Position numbers and translations under genes: made by a program. The notes beneath the pieces are model-generated. The model saw only the letters and a list, made by a program, of their open reading frames with translations, was not told the origin of the DNA and searched no databases. This document shows, piece after piece, positions 36,414 through 44,997 of a stretch of DNA of 64,000 nucleotides. The first letter of the stretch is position 1; each line of letters opens with the position of its first letter. Location: contig NZ_LDTB01000007.1 of the NCBI RefSeq assembly GCF_001476895.1, positions 22,329-86,328 of the forward strand. Reading direction: 5' to 3'. This DNA is from Sphingomonas endophytica (GTDB taxonomy: Bacteria; Pseudomonadota; Alphaproteobacteria; Sphingomonadales; Sphingomonadaceae).

Positions 36414-36708
36414 TGCGGCTCACCCAGTCGTAGCGCAGCGCGATGAACTGGTCGGCGATCGTCGATGGCGACAGCGGGAAGGTGCCGTTCGCCAGCGCGG
36501 TCTTGATCTGCTGCACGCGGTCGGCATTCACCGGCGGCTCGGCCGCCATGGCGCTGGCCATCGCGCCCGGCGCCTGCGTCGCGTCGGCCGGCGCCGCCTT
36601 CGCGGTCGGCGCGACCTCGGCGACCGGCGTGGCCGCGCTGCTGCGTTGTACGGTCGAGACGGGCGCCAAGCCCGCCCTGACCGTTGATGATCCTATCGAT
36701 TCCACCAT
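36400..36708 (-). CDS. flgM: Anti-sigma-28 factor FlgM
   Basis: About 102 residues from the ATG at 36708 (MVESIGSSTVRAG); a GTG two codons upstream (36714) is an alternative. A disordered Ala/Pro-rich N-terminus leads to the FlgM C-terminal motif PPVNADRVQQIKTALANGTFPLSPSTIADQFIAL. FlgM holds FliA inactive until it is exported through the finished hook. A sigma-28-type box lies 35 bases upstream, giving the usual feedback loop. Confidence 0.94.
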   Translation of the reverse strand: MVESIGSSTVRAGLAPVSTVQRSSAATPVAEVAPTAKAAPADATQAPGAMASAMAAEPPVNADRVQQIKTALANGTFPLSPSTIADQFIALRYDWVSRNEQA

Positions 36709-36742
36709 GTCCACACCTGTGGCTTTCCGCTGACACCGGCAG

Positions 36743-36768
36743 AAACGACCGCATGGAGGGTGGCTTTA
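36743..36768 (-). promoter_or_regulatory. Sigma-28-type promoter of flgM-flgN
   Basis: On the minus strand TAAAG, 14 bases, GTCGTTT, in the short gap between flgA and flgM. Spacing and both elements match the flagellin box. Confidence 0.7.
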
Positions 36769-36775
36769 GCACTTT

Positions 36776-37291
36776 TTATTCCGGCCAGCCGGGCAGCGTC
36801 GCGCGACCGGCATCGACCGCCACCGCCTGCACCGGGCGATTGTCGTCGCCGACGCGGACCATCACCCGCGCGCCCGGCGCGGCATCGGCCATCGCCACGC
36901 CGTCGCGCGTGATCGCAAAGCCGTCCGCCCCGGCCTCGATCGTCACCGGATCGCCGCGCCGGATCACCGGCTCGGCGCGCGGCGACGACGCGGTGGGGCC
37001 ACCCGATCGCGCGATCGCCGGGGTGGCGCCGGCGGCGCGTGGCGGCGCGATCACCGGCACGAACACCCGCCATGCCGGCTCGGCGCACGCGACGACGACC
37101 GCATCGTGCGCGTCGGTGCGCCATGACAGCGCGACCATCGAGCAGGTGGCGAGCCGCAGGCGCGGATCGACCGGCGCGCGCGCGCCGCCCTCGCTGCCGA
37201 TCGGACGCGTGGTGAAGGCGGCGACCGCGCGGTCGAGCGCGGCGGTATCCTGGAAGCTGAGCGCCGCGGCGGCGGCAAGCAAGGCGATCAT
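36776..37291 (-). CDS. flgA: P-ring assembly chaperone FlgA
   Basis: A 171-residue periplasmic protein with a short signal (MIALLAAAAALSFQ) and a SAF/FlgA domain (AEPVIRRGDPVTIEAGADGFAITRDGVAMADAAPGARVMVRVGDDNRPVQAVAVDAGRATLP). It helps FlgI form the P-ring. It is unusually coupled to a MotA/MotB-like pair by an ATGA overlap, rather than placed next to flgB. Confidence 0.92.
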   Translation of the reverse strand: MIALLAAAAALSFQDTAALDRAVAAFTTRPIGSEGGARAPVDPRLRLATCSMVALSWRTDAHDAVVVACAEPAWRVFVPVIAPPRAAGATPAIARSGGPTASSPRAEPVIRRGDPVTIEAGADGFAITRDGVAMADAAPGARVMVRVGDDNRPVQAVAVDAGRATLPGWPE

Positions 37292-37812
37292 GGTCGGGTT
37301 CCCTGGGTTTCGCCCGCGAAGGCGAGCGTGACGACGACCGACCGGGGCCCGTGCGCCGGGGTCGTGGAAAGGATCAGGCGGTTGTCTGGGATGCCGCCCG
37401 CCGTCAGGGCGGCGGCGACCGCGCGCGCGCGATCGGCGGCCAGCATGGTGGCGCTGCGCGTGGCCGGATCGACATCCTGCGCGCTGCCGTCGGTCGCGCC
37501 CGTGACGGTCAGGCGCACGCGCGGATCGCGCAATTCGCCCCGCGCCCAGCCGACGAGCATGGCGGTCGGCTGCGGCAGCGCCGCGCTGCCCGGCGCGAAG
37601 CCGGCGATCCCGTGGCTGGCGACCGGCATCGCGGCGGGCGCGGGTTCCACGCCGAAGCCTTCCGCGATGCCGCGCGCCAGTTCGTGCGGGCTCAGAGTCT
37701 GGTTCGCCTGCAACAACACGAAGAAGCCGACCAGCAACAGCGCGAGATCGGCCAGCGTGATCAGCCACACCGGGCGCGAGGGCTGGACGTCCAGCAGCTC
37801 GTCGTCGCTCAT
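37288..37812 (-). CDS. Short MotB-like protein (OmpA-family stator subunit)
   Basis: A 174-residue protein, little more than half of a usual MotB. One membrane helix includes the proton-carrying aspartate candidate D22 in PVWLITLADLALLLVGFFVLLQ. A compact OmpA-like domain follows with VTGATDGSA and LAADRARAVAAALTAGGIPDNRLIL, so both halves of the peptidoglycan-binding motif are recognisable. The plug and linker region between them is very short. It overlaps the MotA-like gene and flgA by four bases. Possibly a second stator or a flagellum-assembly factor. Confidence 0.82.
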   Translation of the reverse strand: MSDDELLDVQPSRPVWLITLADLALLLVGFFVLLQANQTLSPHELARGIAEGFGVEPAPAAMPVASHGIAGFAPGSAALPQPTAMLVGWARGELRDPRVRLTVTGATDGSAQDVDPATRSATMLAADRARAVAAALTAGGIPDNRLILSTTPAHGPRSVVVTLAFAGETQGTRP

Positions 37813-38504
37813 GCCGCGGCCTCGCGCGCGGGCACGACCGTCATCGGCGGCGGCTCCGTGTCCGGCACGCGTGTGCGAGGACGCGGCGCCTCGCGCTCCG
37901 CCAGTTCGGCGAGCGGGGCGACCAGCTGCGCGCGTCCGGCCGCCTCGGCGCGTGCGGCGACGCGCAGGCGGGCCGCGACCGGCATCGCGACCAGATTGGC
38001 GAGCAGCGCGCCATACAAGGTGGCCAGCAACGCCACCGCCATCGCGGCGCCGATCGCCTGCGGGTCGCTCATCCGCGTGAACATCGCCACCAGCCCGATC
38101 AGCGTGCCGATCATCCCCATCGCCGGGGCGGTCTCGGCCATGCCGGTCCAGCATTCGATGACGATCCGGTGGCGCTCGGCGCGGCGCCGGCGCGCCGCGT
38201 CGAGCGCCTCGACCACGGCCGCTGCCTGCGCGCCATCGACGATCAGCGCGATGGCGCCCGCCACATCGGCGTCGCGGATCACGCTGCGGTCCAGCGCGTG
38301 CACGCCGTGGCGTTGCGCGATCCGTGCCAGCGCGGTGATCTGCTCCAGCCGCGCATCGGCCCGGAAGCGGCGGCGCGGCAGGACGCGCAGCGCCAGCAAC
38401 GCGCTGCCCAGATCGCGCACCGGCGTGCGCAGGGTCGTCGCCAGGATCGTACCGCCCAGCACGATCGCCAGTGCGATGGGGTCGAGGAAGATCGCGGGTG
38501 TCAT
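37809..38504 (-). CDS. MotA/PomA-like proton-channel protein, shortened
   Basis: A 231-residue MotA/TolQ/ExbB family protein. The C-terminal half is PomA-like (APAMGMIGTLIGLVAMFTRMSDPQAIGAAMAVALLATLYGALLANLVAMPVAARL). It starts at what would be the second membrane segment of PomA (FLDPIALAIVLGGTILATTL), so the first segment is missing, and no hydrophobic stretch occurs in the open frame upstream to 38660. The ATG at 38504 lies 13 bases from a sigma-54 box. It is paired with the short MotB-like gene. Confidence 0.82.
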   Translation of the reverse strand: MTPAIFLDPIALAIVLGGTILATTLRTPVRDLGSALLALRVLPRRRFRADARLEQITALARIAQRHGVHALDRSVIRDADVAGAIALIVDGAQAAAVVEALDAARRRRAERHRIVIECWTGMAETAPAMGMIGTLIGLVAMFTRMSDPQAIGAAMAVALLATLYGALLANLVAMPVAARLRVAARAEAAGRAQLVAPLAELAEREAPRPRTRVPDTEPPPMTVVPAREAAA

Positions 38505-38515
38505 GCCCCTCTGAC

Positions 38516-38531
38516 TGCAAGGCGCGGGCCA
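38516..38531 (-). promoter_or_regulatory. Sigma-54 promoter of the mini-stator-flgA operon
   Basis: On the minus strand TGGCCC-GCGCC-TTGCA: GG and GC at the required spacing, one mismatch in the -24 element. Predicted transcription start is one or two bases from the ATG. Confidence 0.7.
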
Positions 38532-38654
38532 AGTGACTCGCGCGCCGTCGGTCCGCACCGGCAACCGGTGTGGCGGCAACCCGCCTTGCCGGCAAGCGGC
38601 AAGCGCTTGCCGGTTGCCCCGTCCCACACGCGCCGCATCGCTCTGCGACGTATT

Positions 38655-38670
38655 TGGCACGCCCCTTGCT
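38655..38670 (+). promoter_or_regulatory. Sigma-54 promoter of the flgBCDEFGHIJ operon
   Basis: TGGCAC-GCCCC-TTGCT is an exact -24/-12 consensus. The flgB ATG is 53 bases downstream, leaving room for a normal leader with a GGAGGAGG ribosome-binding site. Confidence 0.9.
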
Positions 38671-38722
38671 GATGGTCGGACATGCTTGGGCGCGATGGTC
38701 GCGCATGGAGGAGGCGAGGCCG

Positions 38723-39073
38723 ATGGCCGAGGGATTGTTCGGAGTTCATGCCGCCGCGCTGGAGGTGCGTGCGCAACGCATGGGCGTGCTGGCGTCGAAC
38801 ATCGCCAATGCCTCCACGCCCAACTTCAAGGCGCGCGACATCGACTTCAAGGCCGCGCTGAGCGCGGTCGAGGGGCAGCCGGGCGGCGTCGGCGCCGATC
38901 TGGGGGGGGCGGTAAAGTATCGCGTACCGACCAACCCGTCGATGGACGGCAACACCGTCGAGCTGACGACCGAGCAGACCGCCTTCGCCGAGAACGCCGT
39001 CCAGTATCAGACGACGCTGGCGTTCCTGAACGGCCGCATCGGCACGCTCACCCGCGCGCTGAAGGGAGAATAA
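38723..39073 (+). CDS. flgB: Flagellar proximal rod protein FlgB
   Basis: A 116-residue rod protein (MAEGLFGVHAAALEVRAQRMGVLASNIANASTPNFKARDIDF, then the C-terminal rod motif LTRALKGE). An upstream ATG at 38705 overlaps the purine-rich GGAGGAGGCGAGG that serves as the ribosome-binding site, so 38723 is preferred. First gene of the plus-strand flg operon. Confidence 0.94.
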   Translation: MAEGLFGVHAAALEVRAQRMGVLASNIANASTPNFKARDIDFKAALSAVEGQPGGVGADLGGAVKYRVPTNPSMDGNTVELTTEQTAFAENAVQYQTTLAFLNGRIGTLTRALKGE

Positions 39074-39076
39074 GGC

Positions 39077-39487
39077 ATGTCGAACCCGTCGATGTCGATC
39101 TTCCAGGTCGCGGGGCGCGCGATGTCGGCGCAGCTGACGCGCATGAACACGACCGCCTCGAACCTCGCCAACGCCGGCGGGGTCGCGGGCAGCGAGGACG
39201 CCGCCTACAAGACGATGAAGCCGGTGTTCCGCACCAGCTTCGACCAGGCCACCGGCCTGTCGACGGTCGACGTGCAGCAGATCGTCACCGCCGGCGAGAA
39301 GCCCACCAAGCGCTACGATCCCAATCATCCGCTGGCCGACAAGGACGGCAACGTCTTCGACGCGGCGGTCGATGAATCGCGCGAGCTGGTCGACATGATG
39401 GAGACCGCGCGCAGCTACCAGAACAACGTCGAGGTGATGCAGACCGCCAAGACGCTGATCCTCGACACTCTCAAAATGGGTCGCTGA
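39077..39487 (+). CDS. flgC: Flagellar proximal rod protein FlgC
   Basis: A 136-residue rod protein with N-terminal QVAGRAMSAQLTRMNTTASNLANAGG and C-terminal ESRELVDMMETARSYQNNVEVMQTAKTLILDTLKMGR, both standard rod/hook family ends. Three bases after flgB. Confidence 0.96.
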   Translation: MSNPSMSIFQVAGRAMSAQLTRMNTTASNLANAGGVAGSEDAAYKTMKPVFRTSFDQATGLSTVDVQQIVTAGEKPTKRYDPNHPLADKDGNVFDAAVDESRELVDMMETARSYQNNVEVMQTAKTLILDTLKMGR

Positions 39488-39489
39488 GC

Positions 39490-40197
39490 ATGAGCACCGC
39501 CATTTCCGCCACCGACAAGGCCGCGCAGGACGCGATCTACGCCGCCGCCGGCGTCGCGCAGGCGCAACCGAAGACGAACGCCACCGCCACCACCGGCAAG
39601 TCGACGCTGGGTCAGAAGGACTTCGTGCGCCTGATGACCGCGCAGCTCCAGTATCAGGATCCGTTCAACCCGCAGGACAATACGCAGATGGTCGCGCAGA
39701 TGGCGACCTTCTCGCAGGTCGCCGGGATCAGCGAGATGAGCAGCACGCTGGCCGGCATCGCCAACCGCCTGGGCACCACCACGTCCAGCGAGGCGATGAG
39801 CTTCGTCGGCCGCACCGTCCTGACCGAGGGCAAGACCGCCTATGAGCGGACCAGCGGCGGGATCATGGGCGGCGTGGAGCTGGCCAATTCGGCCACCGAC
39901 GTCAGCGTCACGATCACCGACAAGAACGGCCTGACGGTCAAGGATATCCAGCTCGGCAAGCAGGAGGCCGGCACCGTCGACTTCACGTGGGACGGCAAGG
40001 ACGGCGAGGGCAACAAGGTCGAGAACGGCCCCTATACCGTCACCGTCGAGGCCGCGAACGGCAGCACGATCGTCGAGGCCAAGCCGCTGGTCTGGGCGCC
40101 GGTCGAAACCGTCAGCCTGTCGGCGGGCAGCGAGCCGGTCCTGAACGTCACCGGCCTCGGCAAGGTCGATCCCGCCGCGGTCCGCAAGGTCGCCTGA
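39490..40197 (+). CDS. flgD: Hook-capping protein FlgD
   Basis: A 235-residue hook scaffold. N-terminal secreted part KDFVRLMTAQLQYQDPFNPQDNTQMVAQMATFSQVAGISEMSSTL; C-terminal FLG-like and tudor-like domains (DGKDGEGNKVENGPYTVTVEA). It caps the growing hook. Two bases after flgC. Confidence 0.96.
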   Translation: MSTAISATDKAAQDAIYAAAGVAQAQPKTNATATTGKSTLGQKDFVRLMTAQLQYQDPFNPQDNTQMVAQMATFSQVAGISEMSSTLAGIANRLGTTTSSEAMSFVGRTVLTEGKTAYERTSGGIMGGVELANSATDVSVTITDKNGLTVKDIQLGKQEAGTVDFTWDGKDGEGNKVENGPYTVTVEAANGSTIVEAKPLVWAPVETVSLSAGSEPVLNVTGLGKVDPAAVRKVA

Positions 40198-40236
40198 TCC
40201 CCCCTTTTCACTCGATTACCCCCAGGAGCACACCCC

Positions 40237-41535
40237 ATGTCCTTCTTCACCTCGCTTTCGGGCCTCCAGGCCATGCAGACCGACATGTCGGTCATCAGCC
40301 ACAACCTGGCCAACGTCTCCACCAACGGGTTCAAGAAGAGCCGGACCGCGTTCGCCGACGTCATCTCGTCGAACGTCTCGACCGATCCGCGCAAGATGGT
40401 CGGCTCGGGCGTGTCGGTGAAGGGCACGGTTCAGCAGTTCTCGGACGGTTCGTCGAACCAGACCAAGAGCGCGCTCGATATGCAGATCCTGGGTGAGGGC
40501 TTCTTCGTCGTGAAGTCGACCGGCCTGTCGGATCAGATCAACTACACCCGCACCGGCGCGTTCACGGTCGACGACAGTCGCAACGTGATCGATGCGCAGG
40601 GCAGCTATCTGATGGTCTATCCGGTCGACAACGACGGCAACGTCACCGCGACCGGCGACAAATCGCTGACCAACCTGCAGATCCAGCCGACCAGCGGCTC
40701 GCCCAAGAAGACCGAGAACGTCGCGACCAAGGTGCAGATCCCCTCGACCGCGACCGTCAAGGATGCGACCAAGTTCAAGCGCACCGACACCACCACGTAC
40801 AACAACTCGGTCGCGACCCGCGTCTATGACGCGAACGGCAATCCGATGACGATGACCAGCTATTACGTGCGGACCGCGGAAGGCGACCCGAATGCAAAGG
40901 ATGCCAACGGCAACGCGAAGCCCAACACCGGCACTTGGCAGGTCTTCACCTACGTCGGTGAAACGATGCTGACCCCGGACGGCGCCGCCGCCCCGGGCCC
41001 GATCACGCAGACCTACGACACGACCGGTGCGCTGGTCGCTCCCACCGCGATCCAGTTCAAGCCGTTCATCCCGGCCTCGGGCGCGGCGCAACAGGCGATC
41101 AAGCTCGACCTGACCGGCTCGACGCAGACCGCGGCGGCGGCGGCGGTCAGCAACCGCGTGCAGGACGGCGTCGCGGTCGGCCAGCTCGTCGGTATCACCG
41201 TCGACGACGCCGGCATCATCAAGGCCAGCTATTCCAACTCGGACATCGTGCCGCTGGGCAAGGTGGCGATCGCGAAGTTCTCCGCGCCGACCGGCCTGCG
41301 GCAGGCGGGCAGCAACTATTGGCAGGCGACGGGTATCTCGGGGAAGGCGACGCTCGGCTTCGCCGCCGCCGAGGGCTTCGGCAGCCTGAAGTCGGGTCAG
41401 CTCGAAGGGTCAAACGTCGACATCACCGAGGAGCTGGTCAACCTGATCGCGGCGCAGCGCAACTTCCAGGCGAACTCGAAGGCGCTCGATACCGCGACGC
41501 AGGTGTCGCAGTCGATCTTCAACATCCGCGCCTGA
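40237..41535 (+). CDS. flgE: Flagellar hook protein FlgE
   Basis: A 432-residue hook subunit: N-terminus SFFTSLSGLQAMQTDMSVISHNLANVSTNGFKKSRTAF and C-terminus LEGSNVDITEELVNLIAAQRNFQANSKALDTATQVSQSIFNIRA. The variable middle (about residues 100-330) is Thr/Asp/Lys-rich. Preceded by AGGAG at the right distance. Confidence 0.97.
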   Translation: MSFFTSLSGLQAMQTDMSVISHNLANVSTNGFKKSRTAFADVISSNVSTDPRKMVGSGVSVKGTVQQFSDGSSNQTKSALDMQILGEGFFVVKSTGLSDQINYTRTGAFTVDDSRNVIDAQGSYLMVYPVDNDGNVTATGDKSLTNLQIQPTSGSPKKTENVATKVQIPSTATVKDATKFKRTDTTTYNNSVATRVYDANGNPMTMTSYYVRTAEGDPNAKDANGNAKPNTGTWQVFTYVGETMLTPDGAAAPGPITQTYDTTGALVAPTAIQFKPFIPASGAAQQAIKLDLTGSTQTAAAAAVSNRVQDGVAVGQLVGITVDDAGIIKASYSNSDIVPLGKVAIAKFSAPTGLRQAGSNYWQATGISGKATLGFAAAEGFGSLKSGQLEGSNVDITEELVNLIAAQRNFQANSKALDTATQVSQSIFNIRA

Positions 41536-41570
41536 CCGGCGTCGGTTCGGCTCCGTCGGAGAGGATGTAA

Positions 41571-42323
41571 GTGGACAAGCTGGTCTATACCGCGGCGACG
41601 GGCCTGCGCGCGCACATGCAGTCGCAGGCCGCGATCGCCAACAACATGGCGAACGCCTCCACCACCGGCTTCCGGGCCGATCGCGTGGTGTTCGACCGCA
41701 TCATCCTGTCCGATGGATCGCAGCAATTGTCGGCGCGCCAGCCGACGTCGGAAGAGGTGCGCGACGCCGATCGCGCGCCGGGTGTCATCCAGCAGACCGG
41801 GCGCTCGCTCGACGTGGCGATGGGCGATGCCGACAAATGGCTGGCGGTGCAGGCCTCCGACGGGTCTGAGGCGTACACCCGGCGCGGCGACCTGTCGGTT
41901 TCCGCCTCGGGCGCGCTTCAGACCGGCGACGGCTTCCTCGTCATGGGGCAGGGCGGGCCGGTCACGCTGCCACCTTACGATTCGATCTCGATCGGTTCGG
42001 ACGGCGCGATCTCGATCGTGCCCCAGGGCGACAAGACCGGACAGACGCAGGTCGTCGACACGCTGAAGATCGTGTCGAGCAAGGGCAGCGACACGGTCAA
42101 GGGGCTCGACAATCTGATGCGCGTGCGCGGCGGCGGCGTGATGCCCGCCGATCTCAACGCATCGATCACCAGCGGCGCGCTGGAAGGCTCCAACGTCAAC
42201 ATGACCCAGGCGCTGGTCGACATGATCGAGAACCAGCGCAGCTACGAAGTGCAGGCCAACCTGTTGAAGGAGGCCAAGTCCATGGACGAATCGAGCGCAT
42301 CGGTGATGCGCCTGCCGGGCTGA
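41571..42323 (+). CDS. flgF: Flagellar rod protein FlgF
   Basis: A 250-residue rod protein starting with GTG at 41571 (MDKLVYTAATGLRAHMQSQAAIANNMANASTTGFRAD) after a GGAGAGG ribosome-binding site. C-terminus ALEGSNVNMTQALVDMIENQRSYEVQANLLKEAKSMDESSASVMRLPG. It joins the proximal to the distal rod. Confidence 0.95.
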   Translation: MDKLVYTAATGLRAHMQSQAAIANNMANASTTGFRADRVVFDRIILSDGSQQLSARQPTSEEVRDADRAPGVIQQTGRSLDVAMGDADKWLAVQASDGSEAYTRRGDLSVSASGALQTGDGFLVMGQGGPVTLPPYDSISIGSDGAISIVPQGDKTGQTQVVDTLKIVSSKGSDTVKGLDNLMRVRGGGVMPADLNASITSGALEGSNVNMTQALVDMIENQRSYEVQANLLKEAKSMDESSASVMRLPG

Positions 42324-42338
42324 GGGAAGGAATAGCCG

Positions 42339-43130
42339 ATGACCACCGCCGCCATGCACATCGCGCGTACCGGGCTGGATGCCCAGGACACGCGGATGCG
42401 CGTCATCTCGAACAACCTCGCCAACGTCGCCACCACCGGCTTCAAGCGCGATCGCGCCGCGTTCGAGACCCTGTCCTATCAGGTCGTCACCGCGCCGGGC
42501 GCGCAATCGACGTCGGAGAGCAAATATGCCACCGGGCTGAATCTCGGCACCGGCGTGCGCGTGCAGGGCACGTCGCGCACCGAGACGCAGGGGTCGATGA
42601 ACCAGACCGGCAACAGCCTGGACCTGGCGCTCGACGGCGGCGGCTATTTCCAGGTGCAATTGCCCGGCGGTCAGTTGGGCTACACCCGCGCCGGCAATTT
42701 CTCGCGCTCGCCGGAGGGGTTGCTGATCACCAGCCAGGGCTATCAGGTGATGCCCGGCATCACGATCCCGCCCAATGCGACGCAGATCACGATCGGCACC
42801 GACGGCACCGTCTCGGCCGAGATTCCGGGGCAGACCGGATCGCAGAACCTGGGCCAGATCCAGATCGCCAGTTTCCCGAATCCCGCCGGGCTGCAATCGG
42901 CCGGCGACAATTACCTGACCGAGACGACGTCGAGCGGCGCGGCCAACATGGGCGTGCCGGGCGACGACGGGCGCGGCAAGGTGCGGCAGGGGTCGCTGGA
43001 GGCCAGCAACGTCAACGTCGTCGAGGAACTGGTCGACATGATCGAGACGCAGCGCGCCTATGAGGTCAATTCCAAGATGATCTCCGCCACCGACGACATG
43101 TTGAAATACGTTAACCAGAACATGTCATGA
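42339..43130 (+). CDS. flgG: Flagellar distal rod protein FlgG
   Basis: A 263-residue rod protein (MHIARTGLDAQDTRMRVISNNLANVATTGFKRDRAAFETL; C-terminus LEASNVNVVEELVDMIETQRAYEVNSKMISATDDMLKYVNQNM). Length matches FlgG. Overlaps flgH by four bases. Confidence 0.97.
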   Translation: MTTAAMHIARTGLDAQDTRMRVISNNLANVATTGFKRDRAAFETLSYQVVTAPGAQSTSESKYATGLNLGTGVRVQGTSRTETQGSMNQTGNSLDLALDGGGYFQVQLPGGQLGYTRAGNFSRSPEGLLITSQGYQVMPGITIPPNATQITIGTDGTVSAEIPGQTGSQNLGQIQIASFPNPAGLQSAGDNYLTETTSSGAANMGVPGDDGRGKVRQGSLEASNVNVVEELVDMIETQRAYEVNSKMISATDDMLKYVNQNMS

Positions 43131-43891
43131 GTCGGATCATGATCGAATCGTTCCCTTCTCCCGCCGTCGCTCCGCTGCCCCGCCGCCTTCGTACCGGCAT
43201 CGGCGCGCTGCTGGGCGCGCTGGCCGCCGCGGCGCTGGTGCCGGCGCCCGCGCACGCCAGCATCTTCGGCAAGGTGCTGAAGCGCAAACCCGCCGAGGAT
43301 TTCACCGCCGTGCGCGTCGCGCCGTCGGCCCCCACGCCGGTCGCGCCGGTCGCCAACGGTTCGATCTTCCAGGCGGCGGACGGCTATGCCGCGCTGTACG
43401 AGGGGTGGCGCGCGCGCCGCGTCGGCGATCCGCTGACGATCGTGCTGACCGAACGCACCGCCGCGTCCAAGTCCTCGACATCGAAGATCGATTCCAAGGG
43501 GCAGTTCGGGCTGGTCCCGCCGTCGACGGGGCCGCTCGGCGGTCTGCTCCGCAGCACCGACGTCGGCGCCAGCGGCAATCGCGGCTTCAACGGCACGGGC
43601 AGCGCCGATCAGGCCAATTCGCTGTCGGGCGAGGTGTCGGTGACGGTCGCGGAGGTCTATCCGAACGGCACGATGCTGGTGCGCGGGCAGAAGCGCGTGA
43701 CGCTGAACCGCGGCGACGAATTCGTCCAGATCAAGGGCATCGTGCGCAGCGCCGACATCGATCGCGACAATCGTGTCGAATCGACCCGCGTCGCCGATGC
43801 GCAGATCGCCTATACCGGCAAGGGCGACGTCGCCCGCGCCAGCCGTCAGGGCTGGCTGTCCCGCTTCTTCCAGGTGGTGAGCCCGTTCTGA
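43127..43891 (+). CDS. flgH: Flagellar L-ring protein FlgH, without lipobox
   Basis: A 254-residue L-ring protein with the family core (VGDPLTIVLTERTAASKSS; FNGTGSADQANSLSGEVSVTVAEVYPNGTMLVRGQKRVTLNRGDEFVQIKGIVR). The N-terminal signal ends in PAPAHA-S, a signal-peptidase-I type site. The whole protein contains no cysteine, so it cannot be lipidated as in enteric bacteria. It overlaps flgG and flgI. Confidence 0.95.
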   Translation: MSRIMIESFPSPAVAPLPRRLRTGIGALLGALAAAALVPAPAHASIFGKVLKRKPAEDFTAVRVAPSAPTPVAPVANGSIFQAADGYAALYEGWRARRVGDPLTIVLTERTAASKSSTSKIDSKGQFGLVPPSTGPLGGLLRSTDVGASGNRGFNGTGSADQANSLSGEVSVTVAEVYPNGTMLVRGQKRVTLNRGDEFVQIKGIVRSADIDRDNRVESTRVADAQIAYTGKGDVARASRQGWLSRFFQVVSPF

Positions 43892-44997
43892 TGCTGCGCA
43901 CGCTCTTCATCGCGCTGCTGGCGCTGCTGGCGTCGATTCCGGCCGCCGCGCCGGCGCACGCCGACCGGATCAAGGATCTCGGCGGGTTTCAGGGCATCCG
44001 CTCCAACCAGCTCACCGGCTATGGCGTGGTCGTCGGCCTGCCGGGCACCGGCGACGACAATCTCGAATATACCGTGCAGTCGGTGAAGGCGGTCGCGTCG
44101 CGCTTCGGGCTACAACTGCCCGCCGGCGCCAATCCGGGGCTGAAGAACGCCGCGGTCGTGCTGATCACCGCCGACCTGCCGCCCTTCGCCAAGCCGGGGC
44201 AGAAGATCGACATCACCGTGGCGTCGATGGGCAAGGCCAAGAGCTTGCGCGGCGGCGCGCTGGTGCTCACCCCGCTGCTGGGCGCCGATGGACAGGTCTA
44301 TGCGATGGCGCAGGGCAATCTGGCGGTCGGCGGGCTGGGCGCGGAGGGCGCGGACGGATCGAAGATCGTCGTCAACATCCCCTCCACCGGGCGCATCCCG
44401 GAGGGCGCGACCGTCGAGCGCGCGGTCGCGACCGGCTTCGCCGATTCGCCGTTCCTGACCTACAATCTCGCCCGCGCCGACTTCACCACCGCGCAGAACG
44501 TCGCGGCGGCGATCAACCGCAAGCTCGGCTTCGGCACCGCGCAGGCGATCGACGCGGTGTCGGTCGCGGTGCGCGCGCCGGTCGGCGCCGACGTGCGCGC
44601 GACGCTGATGAGCGAGATCGAGAATCTCGACGCCTCGACCGCCGAGCCCTCGGCGAAGGTGATCGTCAACGCGCGCACCGGCACGGTCGTCATCAACTCC
44701 GCGGTCCGGCTCGCGCCCGCCGCCGTCACCCACGGCAAGCTGACGGTGCGGATCGACGAGAGTCAGCGCGTCAGCCAGCCCGCGCCGTTCAGCCAGGGCC
44801 AGACCGCGCTGGAGAACCGCTCCAACGTGCAGGTCAGCGAGGAGAAGAAGCCGATGTTCCTGCTGTCGCCCGGGCCGAAGCTGGCCGATGTCGTCAAGGC
44901 GGTGAACGCGATCGGCGCGTCGCCGGCCGATCTGGTCGCGATCCTGGAGGCGCTGAAGGAAGCCGGCGCGCTCAAGGCCGAACTGGTGGTGCTGTAA
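43891..44997 (+). CDS. flgI: Flagellar P-ring protein FlgI
   Basis: A 368-residue periplasmic P-ring subunit with a Sec signal (MLRTLFIALLALLASIPAAAPAHA-D) and RIKDLGGFQGIRSNQLTGYGVVVGLPGTGD, the family start. Its start overlaps the flgH stop by one base (TGATG) and its stop overlaps flgJ by one base (TAATG). Length is normal. Confidence 0.96.
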   Translation: MLRTLFIALLALLASIPAAAPAHADRIKDLGGFQGIRSNQLTGYGVVVGLPGTGDDNLEYTVQSVKAVASRFGLQLPAGANPGLKNAAVVLITADLPPFAKPGQKIDITVASMGKAKSLRGGALVLTPLLGADGQVYAMAQGNLAVGGLGAEGADGSKIVVNIPSTGRIPEGATVERAVATGFADSPFLTYNLARADFTTAQNVAAAINRKLGFGTAQAIDAVSVAVRAPVGADVRATLMSEIENLDASTAEPSAKVIVNARTGTVVINSAVRLAPAAVTHGKLTVRIDESQRVSQPAPFSQGQTALENRSNVQVSEEKKPMFLLSPGPKLADVVKAVNAIGASPADLVAILEALKEAGALKAELVVL

